Positions 17,975-26,289 are shown, counted from the first letter of the stretch. The stretch: 60,203 bases of DNA from an uncultured Clostridia bacterium (GCA_944348085.1 CALVMU010000005.1:1-60203); one strand, 5' to 3'. Notes: generated from the letters alone by a model not told the origin. Translations and numbers: made by a program.

Positions 17975-18036
17975 TTTTTCTCCTATAAGTTTGTTGTTAT
18001 CATGATCTCTATCTTTTTGCGAGTTGAAAATGCAAA

Positions 18037-18067
18037 ATAAAAAAGACCAACCTTCAAAGGTTAGTCT
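18037..18067 (-). terminator. Terminator after the 18092-19192 gene
   Basis: On the minus strand AGACTAACC and GGTTGGTCT pair (one T-G) around TTTGAA, followed by six T. It separates this gene from spoIVB. Confidence 0.75.
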
Positions 18068-18091
18068 ATGTAGATTTCGATATTTTATAAG

Positions 18092-19192
18092 TTATTTTTG
18101 AGAATCAAGCGAATCGAAATAATCTTGTAAATTTTCTGAAAGAGCAAGCTTTTCAATTGGAGTTAGTCTTTCACTAGCAAAGTCTCTCAAAAATTTATTT
18201 ATAGCCTCATAAAAGTCATAAGACGCAGAAGAAATCTCATTGTTTTCTTCAGCATTATCACGACTATAATATATATTTGGCTGACCAAGGTAAAGATAGT
18301 TTTTATATTTTTGAGCTAAAGCTTGATATTGTTCTGGCTTTTCATAGTAATACTCTTCCATAACACGACTGTCATTGAAAGCTTCAATAAAATCATCAAT
18401 CGCTTCTTCTCTAGCCTTGATTCCTCGTAATGTGGTTTCAAATTCCTCTGGTGTTTCGTAATCATCAGTGTCGTTGTAATAATGATTAGTTCTTTCAATA
18501 TACGGTTTACATTGCTCAGCGCTATCTCTCAGTGAAATAAATCTTTTCATTTCATCTCCTCCATTTTCTTGTTTTGTTTCTACAGTTTCTTCGCTCTCAG
18601 CGTGAAGTGTTTTGTAATAATTTTCTATACTTGGAAATACATTTTCTTTATCTGAAAGAGCATCTTTATCAGTTAGAGGCTCTTCACTTACTTTTCTTTT
18701 TTCTTCTAATCTTTGCATTTGGGATGCTTTTTTGTCAATGTTTAAGTAAAAATATTGTAACACAGGAGCATTATATAAATTGGAAATATCAAGCTCATCC
18801 AATTTTATATCATTTTCATAAGCAGTCATCAGTAAGTCATGAACACCAACATTTAACTGTTTTAATTTATCCACTAGTGACATTATATATGGATTGTTTT
18901 GGTAGTTTTTGCCATATTGATCAGATAAAGTTTTTAATTTTTTGACAGCGACATAAGTTTGTAAAAGATCATAATATGCTTGCTCTTTTTGTTTTTTATA
19001 ATTTTCAAAAATAGCACTAAAATTTTTATAGTCATAATAAGGATCTTCAAAAATTATTGTATATGGATAATAACGATTTATAAAACCTAAAGCTTTGTTG
19101 TAAGTTTCATTATTTTTAGGTGGATTTGATCTTGTGAAATATGGTTGTAAGTCGCGTATATCATCAAACAAATAAAATCTGTTATTATTCAT
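18092..19192 (-). CDS. Uncharacterised soluble protein with a probable internal second start
   Basis: 366 residues, not recognised; Tyr-, Asn- and acid-rich, no membrane segment or signal peptide. GAGGTGA precedes the ATG and a promoter lies at 19247-19219. Residues 1-25 (RFYLFDDIRDLQPYFTRSN) resemble residues 217-236 (RFISLRDSAEQCKPYIERTN), suggesting two related halves. At ATG 18550 (Met215) an in-frame GGAGGAG lies 5 bases upstream, so the C-terminal half could also be made alone as a 152-residue protein. A fusion of two tandem paralogues that kept the second start would explain this. Confidence 0.65.
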   Translation of the reverse strand: MNNNRFYLFDDIRDLQPYFTRSNPPKNNETYNKALGFINRYYPYTIIFEDPYYDYKNFSAIFENYKKQKEQAYYDLLQTYVAVKKLKTLSDQYGKNYQNNPYIMSLVDKLKQLNVGVHDLLMTAYENDIKLDELDISNLYNAPVLQYFYLNIDKKASQMQRLEEKRKVSEEPLTDKDALSDKENVFPSIENYYKTLHAESEETVETKQENGGDEMKRFISLRDSAEQCKPYIERTNHYYNDTDDYETPEEFETTLRGIKAREEAIDDFIEAFNDSRVMEEYYYEKPEQYQALAQKYKNYLYLGQPNIYYSRDNAEENNEISSASYDFYEAINKFLRDFASERLTPIEKLALSENLQDYFDSLDSQK

Positions 19193-19218
19193 ATCATCAC
19201 CTCTTTTGTATTAACTAT

Positions 19219-19247
19219 ATTGTATCATAAAAAACTGTTTTTAGCAA
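19219..19247 (-). promoter_or_regulatory. Promoter of the 18092-19192 gene
   Basis: TTGCTA (19247-19242), 17-bp spacer, TACAAT (19224-19219) on the minus strand. Confidence 0.55.
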
Positions 19248-19257
19248 TAGTAAAAAT

Positions 19258-19286
19258 AAAAAAAAGTAAACTTTTTCAAGTTTACT
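19258..19286 (-). terminator. Terminator overlapping the yebC stop codon
   Basis: On the minus strand AGTAAACTT and AAGTTTACT form a 9-bp stem with loop GAAA, followed by seven or more T. The stop codon TAA is part of the stem. Confidence 0.8.
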
Positions 19287-20013
19287 CTTCATCTGGCATG
19301 TTTACATTGTGATAAACCTCTTGAACATCGTCAAGGTCTTCAAGCATATCAATCATGCGGTTGAATTTTGTAAGTTTATCTTCGTCAAGGTCAACATAAG
19401 AGTCTGGCACAAGTCTTGTCTCGGCGCTGATAACTTCGTAACCTTTGGCTTTCATCGCATCAGCAACATTGTTATGTTCATTTTGCTCAGTCACCACTTC
19501 GCAGTAGTCTTCATAGTCAACCACATCAACGGCACCACTCTCAAGTGCGTCCATCATAAGAGTGTCCACATCTTTTCCTTCAAGGCTGATTTCAACAATT
19601 CCTTTGCGGTTGAAAAGATAGCTTACGCAACCTGTCGCGCCAAGAGAACCGCCGAATTTGTCAAAAGCGTGACGAACATCACCGGCTGTTCTGTTTTTGT
19701 TATCAGTCAAGCATTCAACAATAACGGCTGAGCCACCAGTGCCGTAACCTTCGTATGTGCAGCTTTCATAGTTGACTCCAGAAAGCTCTCCGGCAGCTTT
19801 TTTGATGCTTCGCTCAATTGAGTCGTTTGGCATATTGTTTTGCTTTGCTTTGGCAATAACATCGCGAAGTTTTGGGTTTGAAACAGGGTCAGAGCCACCA
19901 GCTTTGACAATCACAGCAATTTCTCTGCCTATTTTTGTAAAGATTTTGCCTCTTTGAGCGTCACTTTTGCCCTTTCTTGCCTGTATGTTGTGCCATTTTG
20001 AATGTCCTGACAT
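19282..20013 (-). CDS. YebC/PmpR-family protein
   Basis: 243 residues, typical length. The hallmark start [23 protein letters not shown] is present, followed by [14 protein letters not shown] and the three-domain YebC core. Family members have been described as DNA-binding regulators and, more recently, as translation factors relieving polyproline stalls; the role here is not resolved. It has its own promoter (20066-20038) and terminator, so it is a single-gene unit. Confidence 0.92.
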   Translation of the reverse strand: MSGHSKWHNIQARKGKSDAQRGKIFTKIGREIAVIVKAGGSDPVSNPKLRDVIAKAKQNNMPNDSIERSIKKAAGELSGVNYESCTYEGYGTGGSAVIVECLTDNKNRTAGDVRHAFDKFGGSLGATGCVSYLFNRKGIVEISLEGKDVDTLMMDALESGAVDVVDYEDYCEVVTEQNEHNNVADAMKAKGYEVISAETRLVPDSYVDLDEDKLTKFNRMIDMLEDLDDVQEVYHNVNMPDEE

Positions 20014-20037
20014 ATTTGTAGTTCTCCTTCTGTTTAT

Positions 20038-20066
20038 ATTTTAAATTTTTTGCTTTTTGTTGTCAA
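20038..20066 (-). promoter_or_regulatory. yebC promoter
   Basis: TTGACA (20066-20061), 17-bp spacer, TAAAAT (20043-20038) on the minus strand. Confidence 0.6.
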
Positions 20067-20094
20067 ATGTATTGAATGATTTATAAAAAACTTA

Positions 20095-20820
20095 CTAAAA
20101 AGTTGAGGCATAAATTTGATACATAATAACAGCGCCTGAAACGGCAGCGTTCAAGCTTTCAACACCTTTTTCCATTGGAATGGACAATGTTTTTGAGCAA
20201 AGGCTTGAGATTTTTTCGCTAACGCCCTGTCCTTCATTGCCAATTGCCACACCAACGATGCCTTGAAATTTGGCTTTGAAGACATTTTCGCCATTCATAT
20301 CAGCTTTATATATGACCAAATTGTTGTCTTTGGCAAGTTTTGCAAATTCATCTTTGCTTGTTGAATAAATTTTCGCGTTAAAAATTGTGCCAACCGAGCT
20401 TCTTACAAGCTTCGAGTTTGTCACTTTAACGCTGTCAAGCAAATAAATGTGTTTAAAACCACAGGCAACTGCAGTTCGAATAAGCGTTCCGACATTGCCT
20501 GGGTCTTGCAAAGTGTCTATAACCAAAAAGTTTGTTTTTGGTGCTGACAATTCAATATCTTGTAGGTATTCTGCAATGCATAATACTCCCTGTGGTGTTT
20601 TGCAATCGGAAAGCTGTTCGATTGTTTTTCGCTCTACAAGATAAGTTGGCATATCTTTCCAAGCAGACAGCTCTTCTTTTTCAACTAAAATCAACTTTGG
20701 TTTGATGCCACTTTCAATTGCGTCATTTATAATCTTGATGTTATCCAAAAAAAGCAAAGAACTGTTTTCTCGTTTTTGCTTTTTTAAATCTTTAATTAGG
20801 TTTATGCTAGCCTTTAGCAT
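20095..20820 (-). CDS. TrmH/SpoU-family RNA 2'-O-methyltransferase
   Basis: SAM-dependent trefoil-knot methyltransferase, probably acting on 23S rRNA (RlmB/YsgA group). The 241-residue protein has an N-terminal L30e-like substrate-binding domain with TPQGVLCIAEYL (about 86-97) and the knot motifs DTLQDPGNVGTLIRTAVACGF, GVAIGNEGQGVS and LSIPMEKGVESLNAAVSGAVIMY. Its ATG overlaps the rplT stop (TAATG), so it is translationally coupled to infC-rpmI-rplT. Bases 20553-20585 are a copy of the dispersed motif, here lying in conserved coding sequence. Confidence 0.92.
   Translation of the reverse strand: MLKASINLIKDLKKQKRENSSLLFLDNIKIINDAIESGIKPKLILVEKEELSAWKDMPTYLVERKTIEQLSDCKTPQGVLCIAEYLQDIELSAPKTNFLVIDTLQDPGNVGTLIRTAVACGFKHIYLLDSVKVTNSKLVRSSVGTIFNAKIYSTSKDEFAKLAKDNNLVIYKADMNGENVFKAKFQGIVGVAIGNEGQGVSEKISSLCSKTLSIPMEKGVESLNAAVSGAVIMYQIYASTF
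20553..20585 (-). repeat. Copy F of the dispersed ~33-bp motif, inside trmH coding sequence
   Basis: On the minus strand TATTATGCATTGCA is followed by GAATACCTACAAGATATTG. Twenty bases equal copy A (6036-6055), and the left half plus five bases equals copy E. It encodes part of VLCIAEYLQDIE in the methyltransferase. Confidence 0.6.
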
Positions 20821-21161
20821 TACTTAACTTGTCCTACAAGCTCAGCGAAAGCTTCAGGTTCTCTTACTGCCATGTCAGCAAGCACTTTTCTGTTAAGTTC
20901 GATGTTTTTGCTTTTAAGTCCAGCGATGAATTTAGAATAAGAAATTCCGTTAAGTCTGCAAGCAGCATTGATTCTTGTGATCCAAAGTGCTCTGAAATCT
21001 CTTTTCTTTTGTTTACGGCCAATGTATGCGTATTGTCCGCTCTTCATAACTTGTTCTCTTGCTGTTCTGTAAAGCTTAGACTTTGCTCCTCTATATCCCT
21101 TTGCGCTTTTAAGGATAGAACGGCGTTTTTTTACTGCGTTAACTGCTCTTTTAATTCTCAT
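20820..21161 (-). CDS. rplT: Ribosomal protein bL20
   Basis: 113-residue large-subunit assembly protein that binds 23S rRNA. The sequence [31 protein letters not shown]...[20 protein letters not shown] is diagnostic: very basic long N-terminal helix, then the globular domain. It is third in infC-rpmI-rplT-trmH. In Bacillus L20 represses this operon by binding the leader; the leader at 21894-22060 may serve the same purpose here. Confidence 0.97.
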   Translation of the reverse strand: MRIKRAVNAVKKRRSILKSAKGYRGAKSKLYRTAREQVMKSGQYAYIGRKQKKRDFRALWITRINAACRLNGISYSKFIAGLKSKNIELNRKVLADMAVREPEAFAELVGQVK

Positions 21162-21172
21162 TTTTTATCCTC

Positions 21173-21367
21173 CTATCTAGCCAAAAGGGACTTGATGTTG
21201 TCTGCATTTTTACCTGCAATGTAAGACCCTTTTCTAAGTTTTCTTTTTCTTGCTTGTGATTTTGTTGTAAGGAAATGTCCTTTTCCTGGTCTAGCATATT
21301 TTACTTGACCATTTGCGGTTACTTTAAAACGCTTTTTGCATCCGCTATGTGTTTTTTGTTTTGGCAT
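21173..21367 (-). CDS. rpmI: Ribosomal protein bL35
   Basis: 64 residues with the family start MPKQKTHSGCKKRFKVTANGQVKY and ending in DNIKSLLAR. Basic protein of the large subunit. GGAGAAAG precedes the ATG. Second gene of the infC operon. Confidence 0.97.
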   Translation of the reverse strand: MPKQKTHSGCKKRFKVTANGQVKYARPGKGHFLTTKSQARKRKLRKGSYIAGKNADNIKSLLAR

Positions 21368-21380
21368 AATCTTTCTCCTT

Positions 21381-21893
21381 TTATTGTTTGTTTGGGGTTA
21401 TGACTGCAAAGATATTTCGACCTACATGCTCTGGCTCTTTATCAAGCGAGCCAAATTCGCTAAGTCGTGAACAAAAATCTTTAACAATTTCAATCGCTTT
21501 TTTGACATAGGCCTGTTCTCTGCCTTTCATGCGAAGTGAAACCTTCACTTTGTCACCATTTTTGAGGAACTTCTGTGCATTTGCAAGACGATATTTTATG
21601 TCGTGCTCTTCAATGGTCATAGAAAGCCTAACCTCTTTGGTTTCGATGATTTTTTGAGACTTTTTGATTTCCTTTTCTTTTTTAAGCGCATCGTATTTAA
21701 ACTTTCCATAGTTCAAAAGTCTGCAAACTGCTGGATTTGAATTTCCAGCCATTAAGACAAGGTCCAGTCCTTTTTCCTCAGCAATAGCCTTGGCTTCTTG
21801 ATTTGAAACGATGCCAAGTTGTTCGCCATTTTCACCAATAAGTCTGATTTGTGGTGCTGAGATTTGTTCGTTGATTAAAAGTTCTTTAAAAAT
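21381..21893 (-). CDS. infC: Translation initiation factor IF-3 with an AUU start codon
   Basis: IF-3 keeps 30S subunits free and checks start-codon selection. The first ATG-initiated frame (21752) would lack the N-terminal domain. Reading upstream in frame gives KELLINEQISAPQIRLIGENGEQLG, the family N-terminus. It is preceded by ATT at 21893-21891 with GGGG nine bases upstream, and an in-frame stop lies just before. An ATT start makes a 170-residue protein, the usual length. AUU starts are known in infC, where IF-3 represses its own mRNA by rejecting AUU. A competing ATG in another frame (21900) opens an 8-codon frame. Confidence 0.9.
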   Translation of the reverse strand: MFKELLINEQISAPQIRLIGENGEQLGIVSNQEAKAIAEEKGLDLVLMAGNSNPAVCRLLNYGKFKYDALKKEKEIKKSQKIIETKEVRLSMTIEEHDIKYRLANAQKFLKNGDKVKVSLRMKGREQAYVKKAIEIVKDFCSRLSEFGSLDKEPEHVGRNIFAVITPNKQ

Positions 21894-22060
21894 TGTTTCA
21901 TACCCCTTTTAATAAAATATAGTGGAAGCACAAAGTTCCACTATAACCAAATTCAATCTAAAAGAACGCCAACAAAGACAGTCTTTTATTAATTAAGTTA
22001 TTACCAATTCAACGCAATTATCGAATGGTGAGAAGTGGAAACTTCTACTTTCATGCTTAG
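21894..22060 (-). promoter_or_regulatory. infC-rpmI-rplT leader RNA
   Basis: The transcript leader can form a GAAG/CTTC hairpin near 22043-22030, ACCATTC with GAATTGGT (about 22029-22003), and a strong TATAGTGGAA/TTCCACTATA hairpin (about 21949-21918) followed by a T-rich stretch and the infC ribosome-binding site. This fits an L20-type autoregulatory leader known in Firmicutes. Family assignment needs a covariance-model search. Confidence 0.5.
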
Positions 22061-22089
22061 AATATATCACACTTTAGAATCTTTGTCAA
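22061..22089 (-). promoter_or_regulatory. infC operon promoter
   Basis: TTGACA (22089-22084), 17-bp spacer, TATATT (22066-22061) on the minus strand. The -35 box and spacer lie in the last codons of the upstream membrane-protein gene. Confidence 0.65.
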
Positions 22090-22642
22090 CTGATTTTTGC
22101 ATTTTTTTGAAAGTTCTTTCATAAATTTTTCCAATTTTTAAAATTATATGGTTGGAGCGCCGAACAGCACGCTCTTTCATAAGCGCTTTAAAAAAGATTG
22201 TAAAGCCAGCGATCACGGCTGTTGTAAAGATTGAAATCAGTGTTATAAGATTCAGATTTTGAGTGTTTTTGGTGATGTAAAGCACAATACTTGCTCCGCC
22301 TGCCCCACACAAAGTGCTGCAAATGTCTCCTACAACATCGGCACAAAAAGAGCATACTTTTTCGCAATTTTTGACAATTCTATAGCCAGTTTCAGAGCCC
22401 TCAACCTTTTTAGAGCGCCAAATTTTAAAAACTTCTATATCAGCACTTGCTGACGCAATGCCAACCATATCAAAAATTGTTGAAATAAAAATAAAAAAGA
22501 TGATGCCTGCAATTGCAAATAAAATACCCATTCTGGAAAAGACAACTTGGCTTAAAAATCCAAATGCGATTGACAAACACAGCGTCATTATAAGCATTCT
22601 TGACGCCCACAAAAAATTTAACCGCCTGCGTTTTTGTTTCAC
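22067..22642 (-). CDS. Small membrane protein, distantly CorB/CNNM-like
   Basis: 191 residues with a basic N-terminus, two helices at about 12-57 and two at about 100-150, then a basic C-terminal tail. The segment IFDMVGIASASADIEVFKIWRSKKVEGSE and following CEKVCSFCADVVGD are reminiscent of the DUF21/CNNM membrane region, but the CBS domains of true CorB are absent, so the function is unknown. The start is GTG (22642) with no clear ribosome-binding site; a Met at residue 17 is an alternative. It is transcribed from a promoter embedded in the palindrome at 22726-22754. Confidence 0.6.
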   Translation of the reverse strand: MKQKRRRLNFLWASRMLIMTLCLSIAFGFLSQVVFSRMGILFAIAGIIFFIFISTIFDMVGIASASADIEVFKIWRSKKVEGSETGYRIVKNCEKVCSFCADVVGDICSTLCGAGGASIVLYITKNTQNLNLITLISIFTTAVIAGFTIFFKALMKERAVRRSNHIILKIGKIYERTFKKMQKSVDKDSKV

Positions 22643-22700
22643 ATTTATATTATATTGCCAAAACTTTTTCTATATGAAAACTTTAGTAAAACACATTTAT

Positions 22701-22756
22701 GCATATTTTGTGGCTATTCTGCAATGCATAATACTATATTTTGTAGTATTATGCAA
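22701..22756 (-). promoter_or_regulatory. Promoter of the 22067-22642 gene within copy E of the dispersed motif
   Basis: TTGCAT (22756-22751), 17-bp spacer, TATTAT (22733-22728) on the minus strand. The core promoter is almost exactly a palindrome (GCATAATACTA/TAGTATTATGC, arms 22726-22736 and 22744-22754), and copy E of the ~33-bp motif begins at the -10 box (22733-22701). A DNA-binding protein recognising this family would block the promoter. Confidence 0.55.
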
Positions 22757-22787
22757 AACTTATGACTTTTTGCTTTTGGTGAATGCT

Positions 22788-23003
22788 TTAAATTTCTTCA
22801 AGCTTTCCAAGCGAAGTTTGGATTTCGCTTAATTTGCCTTTTGCTTTTGTAAGGCTTTCGTAGCAAATTTTGACCAGTTTTTCCCCTTCTGCAAATTTGG
22901 CAAGAGACTCTTCAAGAGACAAAGAACCGCTTTCGATTTTATCTATTATCTCTTGGAGTTGTGCCATTGCCTCTTCAAATGAGAGTTTGCTTTCAGTTTC
23001 CAT
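22788..23003 (-). CDS. xseB: Exodeoxyribonuclease VII small subunit
   Basis: 71-residue helical partner of XseA in the ExoVII complex that degrades single-stranded DNA. Diagnostic pattern SFEEAMAQLQEIIDKIESGSLSLEESLAKFAEGEKLVK. Its ATG overlaps the proS stop (TAATG), so it depends on proS translation. It is separated from xseA by proS, which is unusual. Confidence 0.95.
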   Translation of the reverse strand: METESKLSFEEAMAQLQEIIDKIESGSLSLEESLAKFAEGEKLVKICYESLTKAKGKLSEIQTSLGKLEEI

Positions 23004-24715
23004 TACAGAGCCTCCATTTCTTCTTTTATAATTTTCTCTAAAGTTTGAGTCAAATCCTCAAGTTTGACCATGATTTTTTCGCCAGATTTTCTGATTGTGA
23101 TTTCTGCTTCGTCATTTGCAAGCGACCTTGGGCTTATCAGCACTCTAAGTGGAATTCCCATAAGCTCGCTGTCTGTAAGTTTGACCCCTGCAGATACTTT
23201 TCGGTCATCATAGAGCACTTCAAACTTTTCTGACAGGCTTTGTTCAAGCTCTTCTGCCTTTTTTGCAACCATTTCATCGTCAAGTCTGAGTGGGCAAAGA
23301 TAAATTTGCCATGGCGTAATACTCATTGGCCAAACAAGACCTTTGTCATCGCACGACTCCTCTGCAACAGAGGCAAGTGCTCTGCCAACGCCAATTCCAT
23401 AGCAAGCCATAAGTGGATTGATAGAAGTTCCGTCAGCCATTGCAATTGTCATATCCATTGCTTTTGTGTATTTTGTGCCAAGTTGGAAGATGTTTCCAAT
23501 TTCGATGCCTCTTTTGATCTCAAGTGGAGCTCCACAAATTGGACACTTGTCGCCCTCTTTGACTTTGCTGATGTCAAAGAATTTTACATCTTTAAGGTCT
23601 CGCTCAACATTGACGCCTTTTGTGTGATAGCCTTCTTTGTTTGAACCTGTAACCATTCCCTTCATGCCAGCAAGCGAGCTGTCAAACAGAACGATAGTGT
23701 TTGGAATGTTTAAATCTAAGCAACCGATATTTCCTTTTACAAAGCCAGTTTCAGAGAGGTCTTTTACCGCAACATCTTTGCCTAAAATGCGTTTAAGCTT
23801 TGCTTCGTTGACCTCTTTGTCGCCTCTTATAAACACAACTGCAGTGTTTTTGTCATCGCCAACCATAGCGTAGCAAACGGCTTTGATAGTTTGAGAAGCA
23901 CTGATTTTTAAAAGTGAGCAAACCTCTTCAATGGTTTTTGCCTCGCCAGTGAAAACCTCTTCAAGTTTTTCATCTTTGAACTCTGGCTTTTCTTCAATAG
24001 CGGTTGCAACTTCCATATTTGCCTTGTAACCACATTTTGGACAGATAACAATGCTGTCTTCGCCAATGTCTGTCAAAAGCATAAATTCATGCGCAACATC
24101 TCCGCCCATCATGCCAGTGTCAGATTTGACTGCAATAAAATTTTTCATTCCGATGCGTTTGAAGATGCGGTTATAGCTGTCATACACTTTTTGGTAGTAG
24201 CTTTTAAGTTCTTCTTTGTCATAGTGGAAAGAGTAAGCGTCTTTCATGGTGAACTCTCTCACTCTGATAAGTCCAGCTCTTGGGCGCGCCTCATCTCTGA
24301 ATTTTGTTTGGATTTGATAGATCATAAAAGGAAGCTGGTCATAGCTTTTGACTGTGTTTTGACAAAGGTGAACGGCAGCTTCTTCATGTGTCATTCCAAG
24401 AAGCATATCGTGGTCGTTGCGGTCTTTAAAGCGCACCATTTCTGCTCCAATTGAGGAATATCGTCCGCTTTTATCCCACATTTCGCGTGGCATTACAACT
24501 GGGAATAAAACTTCTTGTCCGCCAACCTTGTTCATTTCTTCTCTTATGATTTTTTGAATTTTCAAGTTGACAAGCTCTGCTGGTGTGAGCATTGAAAAAA
24601 TGCCGTTGCACACCTGTTTTAAATAGCCAGCTCTAAGCAAAAAGTTATGGCTTTTCACATTGACGCCATTTGCGTTGTCTTTTAATCTTTCTCCTACAAG
24701 TTTGCTGATTCTCAT
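23003..24715 (-). CDS. proS: Prolyl-tRNA synthetase (bacterial type, with editing domain)
   Basis: Class II synthetase charging tRNA-Pro. The 570-residue protein is of the bacterial ProS type: motif 1 region, motif 2 (RDEARPRAGLIRVREFTMKDAYSFH), the inserted YbaK-like editing domain (about 240-385, TGFVKGNIGCLDL), motif 3 (YGIGVGRALASV) and the anticodon-binding domain. Its ATG overlaps the xseA stop (ATGA), and its stop overlaps xseB, so the three are one unit. In many Firmicutes proS sits between rseP and polC; that site here lacks it. Confidence 0.97.
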   Translation of the reverse strand: MRISKLVGERLKDNANGVNVKSHNFLLRAGYLKQVCNGIFSMLTPAELVNLKIQKIIREEMNKVGGQEVLFPVVMPREMWDKSGRYSSIGAEMVRFKDRNDHDMLLGMTHEEAAVHLCQNTVKSYDQLPFMIYQIQTKFRDEARPRAGLIRVREFTMKDAYSFHYDKEELKSYYQKVYDSYNRIFKRIGMKNFIAVKSDTGMMGGDVAHEFMLLTDIGEDSIVICPKCGYKANMEVATAIEEKPEFKDEKLEEVFTGEAKTIEEVCSLLKISASQTIKAVCYAMVGDDKNTAVVFIRGDKEVNEAKLKRILGKDVAVKDLSETGFVKGNIGCLDLNIPNTIVLFDSSLAGMKGMVTGSNKEGYHTKGVNVERDLKDVKFFDISKVKEGDKCPICGAPLEIKRGIEIGNIFQLGTKYTKAMDMTIAMADGTSINPLMACYGIGVGRALASVAEESCDDKGLVWPMSITPWQIYLCPLRLDDEMVAKKAEELEQSLSEKFEVLYDDRKVSAGVKLTDSELMGIPLRVLISPRSLANDEAEITIRKSGEKIMVKLEDLTQTLEKIIKEEMEAL

Positions 24716-25899
24716 TGTTTCTCCTTTATTGGACTTGCTTTGATAGAGCCATCTTTGAAATATATTGAAAGCTCTTTTTCATAGTCGACTTGCCCTTTCT
24801 CTGCAATTGTCTTTCCGCTTTGCTCAATTTTTGCGTAACCGTTTTTCAAAATGTTTTGTGGATTGATTTTGCTGAGAGTGTTTTCGCACAGTCCAATTTC
24901 ATAATATTTTGTGTTTAAAAAGTTTTGTGCCAAGTTGTTAAAACTTTTCAGCGAGCCATGATAGACAAGTTTGTTTTCCAAAATTTTCTTTTCAAAGTAA
25001 CCGCTCGCCTCTGCTATCATATTATATAAAATGTCCCTCTTCTCGTCAACATAATCGCCAAGAAGATACAAAAATTTTTGTTTTATTGAGGCAAAAAGCC
25101 CTTTTTGAACCTCTTTGTCGCCTGTGACGAGTTCGGCTGCTGCTGAAGGCGTTGGAGCTCTAAGGTCAGAGACAAAGTCAATGATTGTATAGTCGGTTTC
25201 GTGGCCAACAGCCGAGATAATCATCTTTGGACAGTTATAGGTTGCCCTTGCAACGATTTCTGTGTTGTAAGCTGCTAAATCTTCTAGACTGCCACCGCCT
25301 CGAGCCACAATGATAAGGTCAATCTTTTCGTAGTCTCCCATAAGTTCAATCGCTTTTGCAATCTCTTTTTCAGCACCAATCCCCTGCACCTTTGTGTTGT
25401 AAAGCACAATGTCAAGCGAAGGATTACGGCGCCAAGCAACATTTTTTATATCTTGAATGACTGCGCCCTCTTTTGAAGTTATCACTCCAATTCGCTCAAT
25501 CTTCTTTGGCAAAGGTTTTTTATGGCTTTGGTCAAACAGCCCTTCCGCTTCAAGTTTTGCTTTGAGCGCCAAAAACTCTTCATAAAGTTTGCCTTGTCCG
25601 AGCGCTTCAACTCTTATAACATTGAAATTCAGTTTGCCTGCCTTTGCATAAAAGTTTGGGCTTCCATGACAAATGAGTTTTGCGCCTTCCACAATTTGAG
25701 GTGCAAACGCTGGATAAAAGCACACGCAAGGAATGGAGGCAGTTTCATCTTTAAGAGAAAAATATATCACATTGCGCGAAAAACTCACCCCATAAACTTC
25801 GCCAAGCAGCGGAATGTTATGAAGCATCTCTTCGCTGTCAAAAATGCGTTTGATATAGCCGTTAAGCTGTGAGACAGTGATATATTCTTGCATTTTCAA
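24712..25899 (-). CDS. xseA: Exodeoxyribonuclease VII large subunit
   Basis: Catalytic subunit of ExoVII. 395 residues, slightly shorter than E. coli XseA. An N-terminal OB fold (about 1-105, ITVSQLNGYIKRIF) is followed by the catalytic domain with RIGVITSKEGAVIQDI, ARGGGSLEDLAAYN and SAVGHETDYTIIDFVSDLRAPTPSAAAEL, then a coiled-coil region that binds XseB. Located 3 bp after nusB. Confidence 0.96.
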   Translation of the reverse strand: MKMQEYITVSQLNGYIKRIFDSEEMLHNIPLLGEVYGVSFSRNVIYFSLKDETASIPCVCFYPAFAPQIVEGAKLICHGSPNFYAKAGKLNFNVIRVEALGQGKLYEEFLALKAKLEAEGLFDQSHKKPLPKKIERIGVITSKEGAVIQDIKNVAWRRNPSLDIVLYNTKVQGIGAEKEIAKAIELMGDYEKIDLIIVARGGGSLEDLAAYNTEIVARATYNCPKMIISAVGHETDYTIIDFVSDLRAPTPSAAAELVTGDKEVQKGLFASIKQKFLYLLGDYVDEKRDILYNMIAEASGYFEKKILENKLVYHGSLKSFNNLAQNFLNTKYYEIGLCENTLSKINPQNILKNGYAKIEQSGKTIAEKGQVDYEKELSIYFKDGSIKASPIKEKQ

Positions 25900-25902
25900 T
25901 CC

Positions 25903-26289
25903 TTAAAGCTTTTTACAAATTGCTGACAAAACACCATTTACAAAACGAGAACTCTTTTCAGTTGAATAGATTTTTGCAAGGTTTACAACCTCGTTTATCA
26001 CCACAGGAACTGGAGATGAAAGATATTTGATTTCGCTTAAAGCTTCATAAATCAGTGCCAGGTCAACTTTATAAACGCGGTCAAGTTCATAACCCACAAG
26101 GTTTGCGCTTACAAGTTCTTCCAGTTCTTTGCGATGAGCAGAGAAGGCTGAAACAATGTCTTTGCAAAAAGAAATGTCTTCTTCTTTTTTTAATGAAACA
26201 AAAAACTCTTCATCAAAAGGTTTTTCGCTTTCGGTGAAAAGTCTTTCAAAAATAAGTTGAAACGCGCTCTCGCGAGCTTTTGCTCTCAT
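25903..26289 (-). CDS. nusB: Transcription antitermination factor NusB
   Basis: 128-residue all-helical protein of the rRNA antitermination complex (binds boxA with S10). Visible motifs: MRAKARESAFQLIFERLF at the start and SSPVPVVINEVVNLAKIYSTEKSSRFVNGVLSAI at the end. Its ATG overlaps the stop of the Asp23-like gene (TAATG). Confidence 0.95.
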   Translation of the reverse strand: MRAKARESAFQLIFERLFTESEKPFDEEFFVSLKKEEDISFCKDIVSAFSAHRKELEELVSANLVGYELDRVYKVDLALIYEALSEIKYLSSPVPVVINEVVNLAKIYSTEKSSRFVNGVLSAICKKL

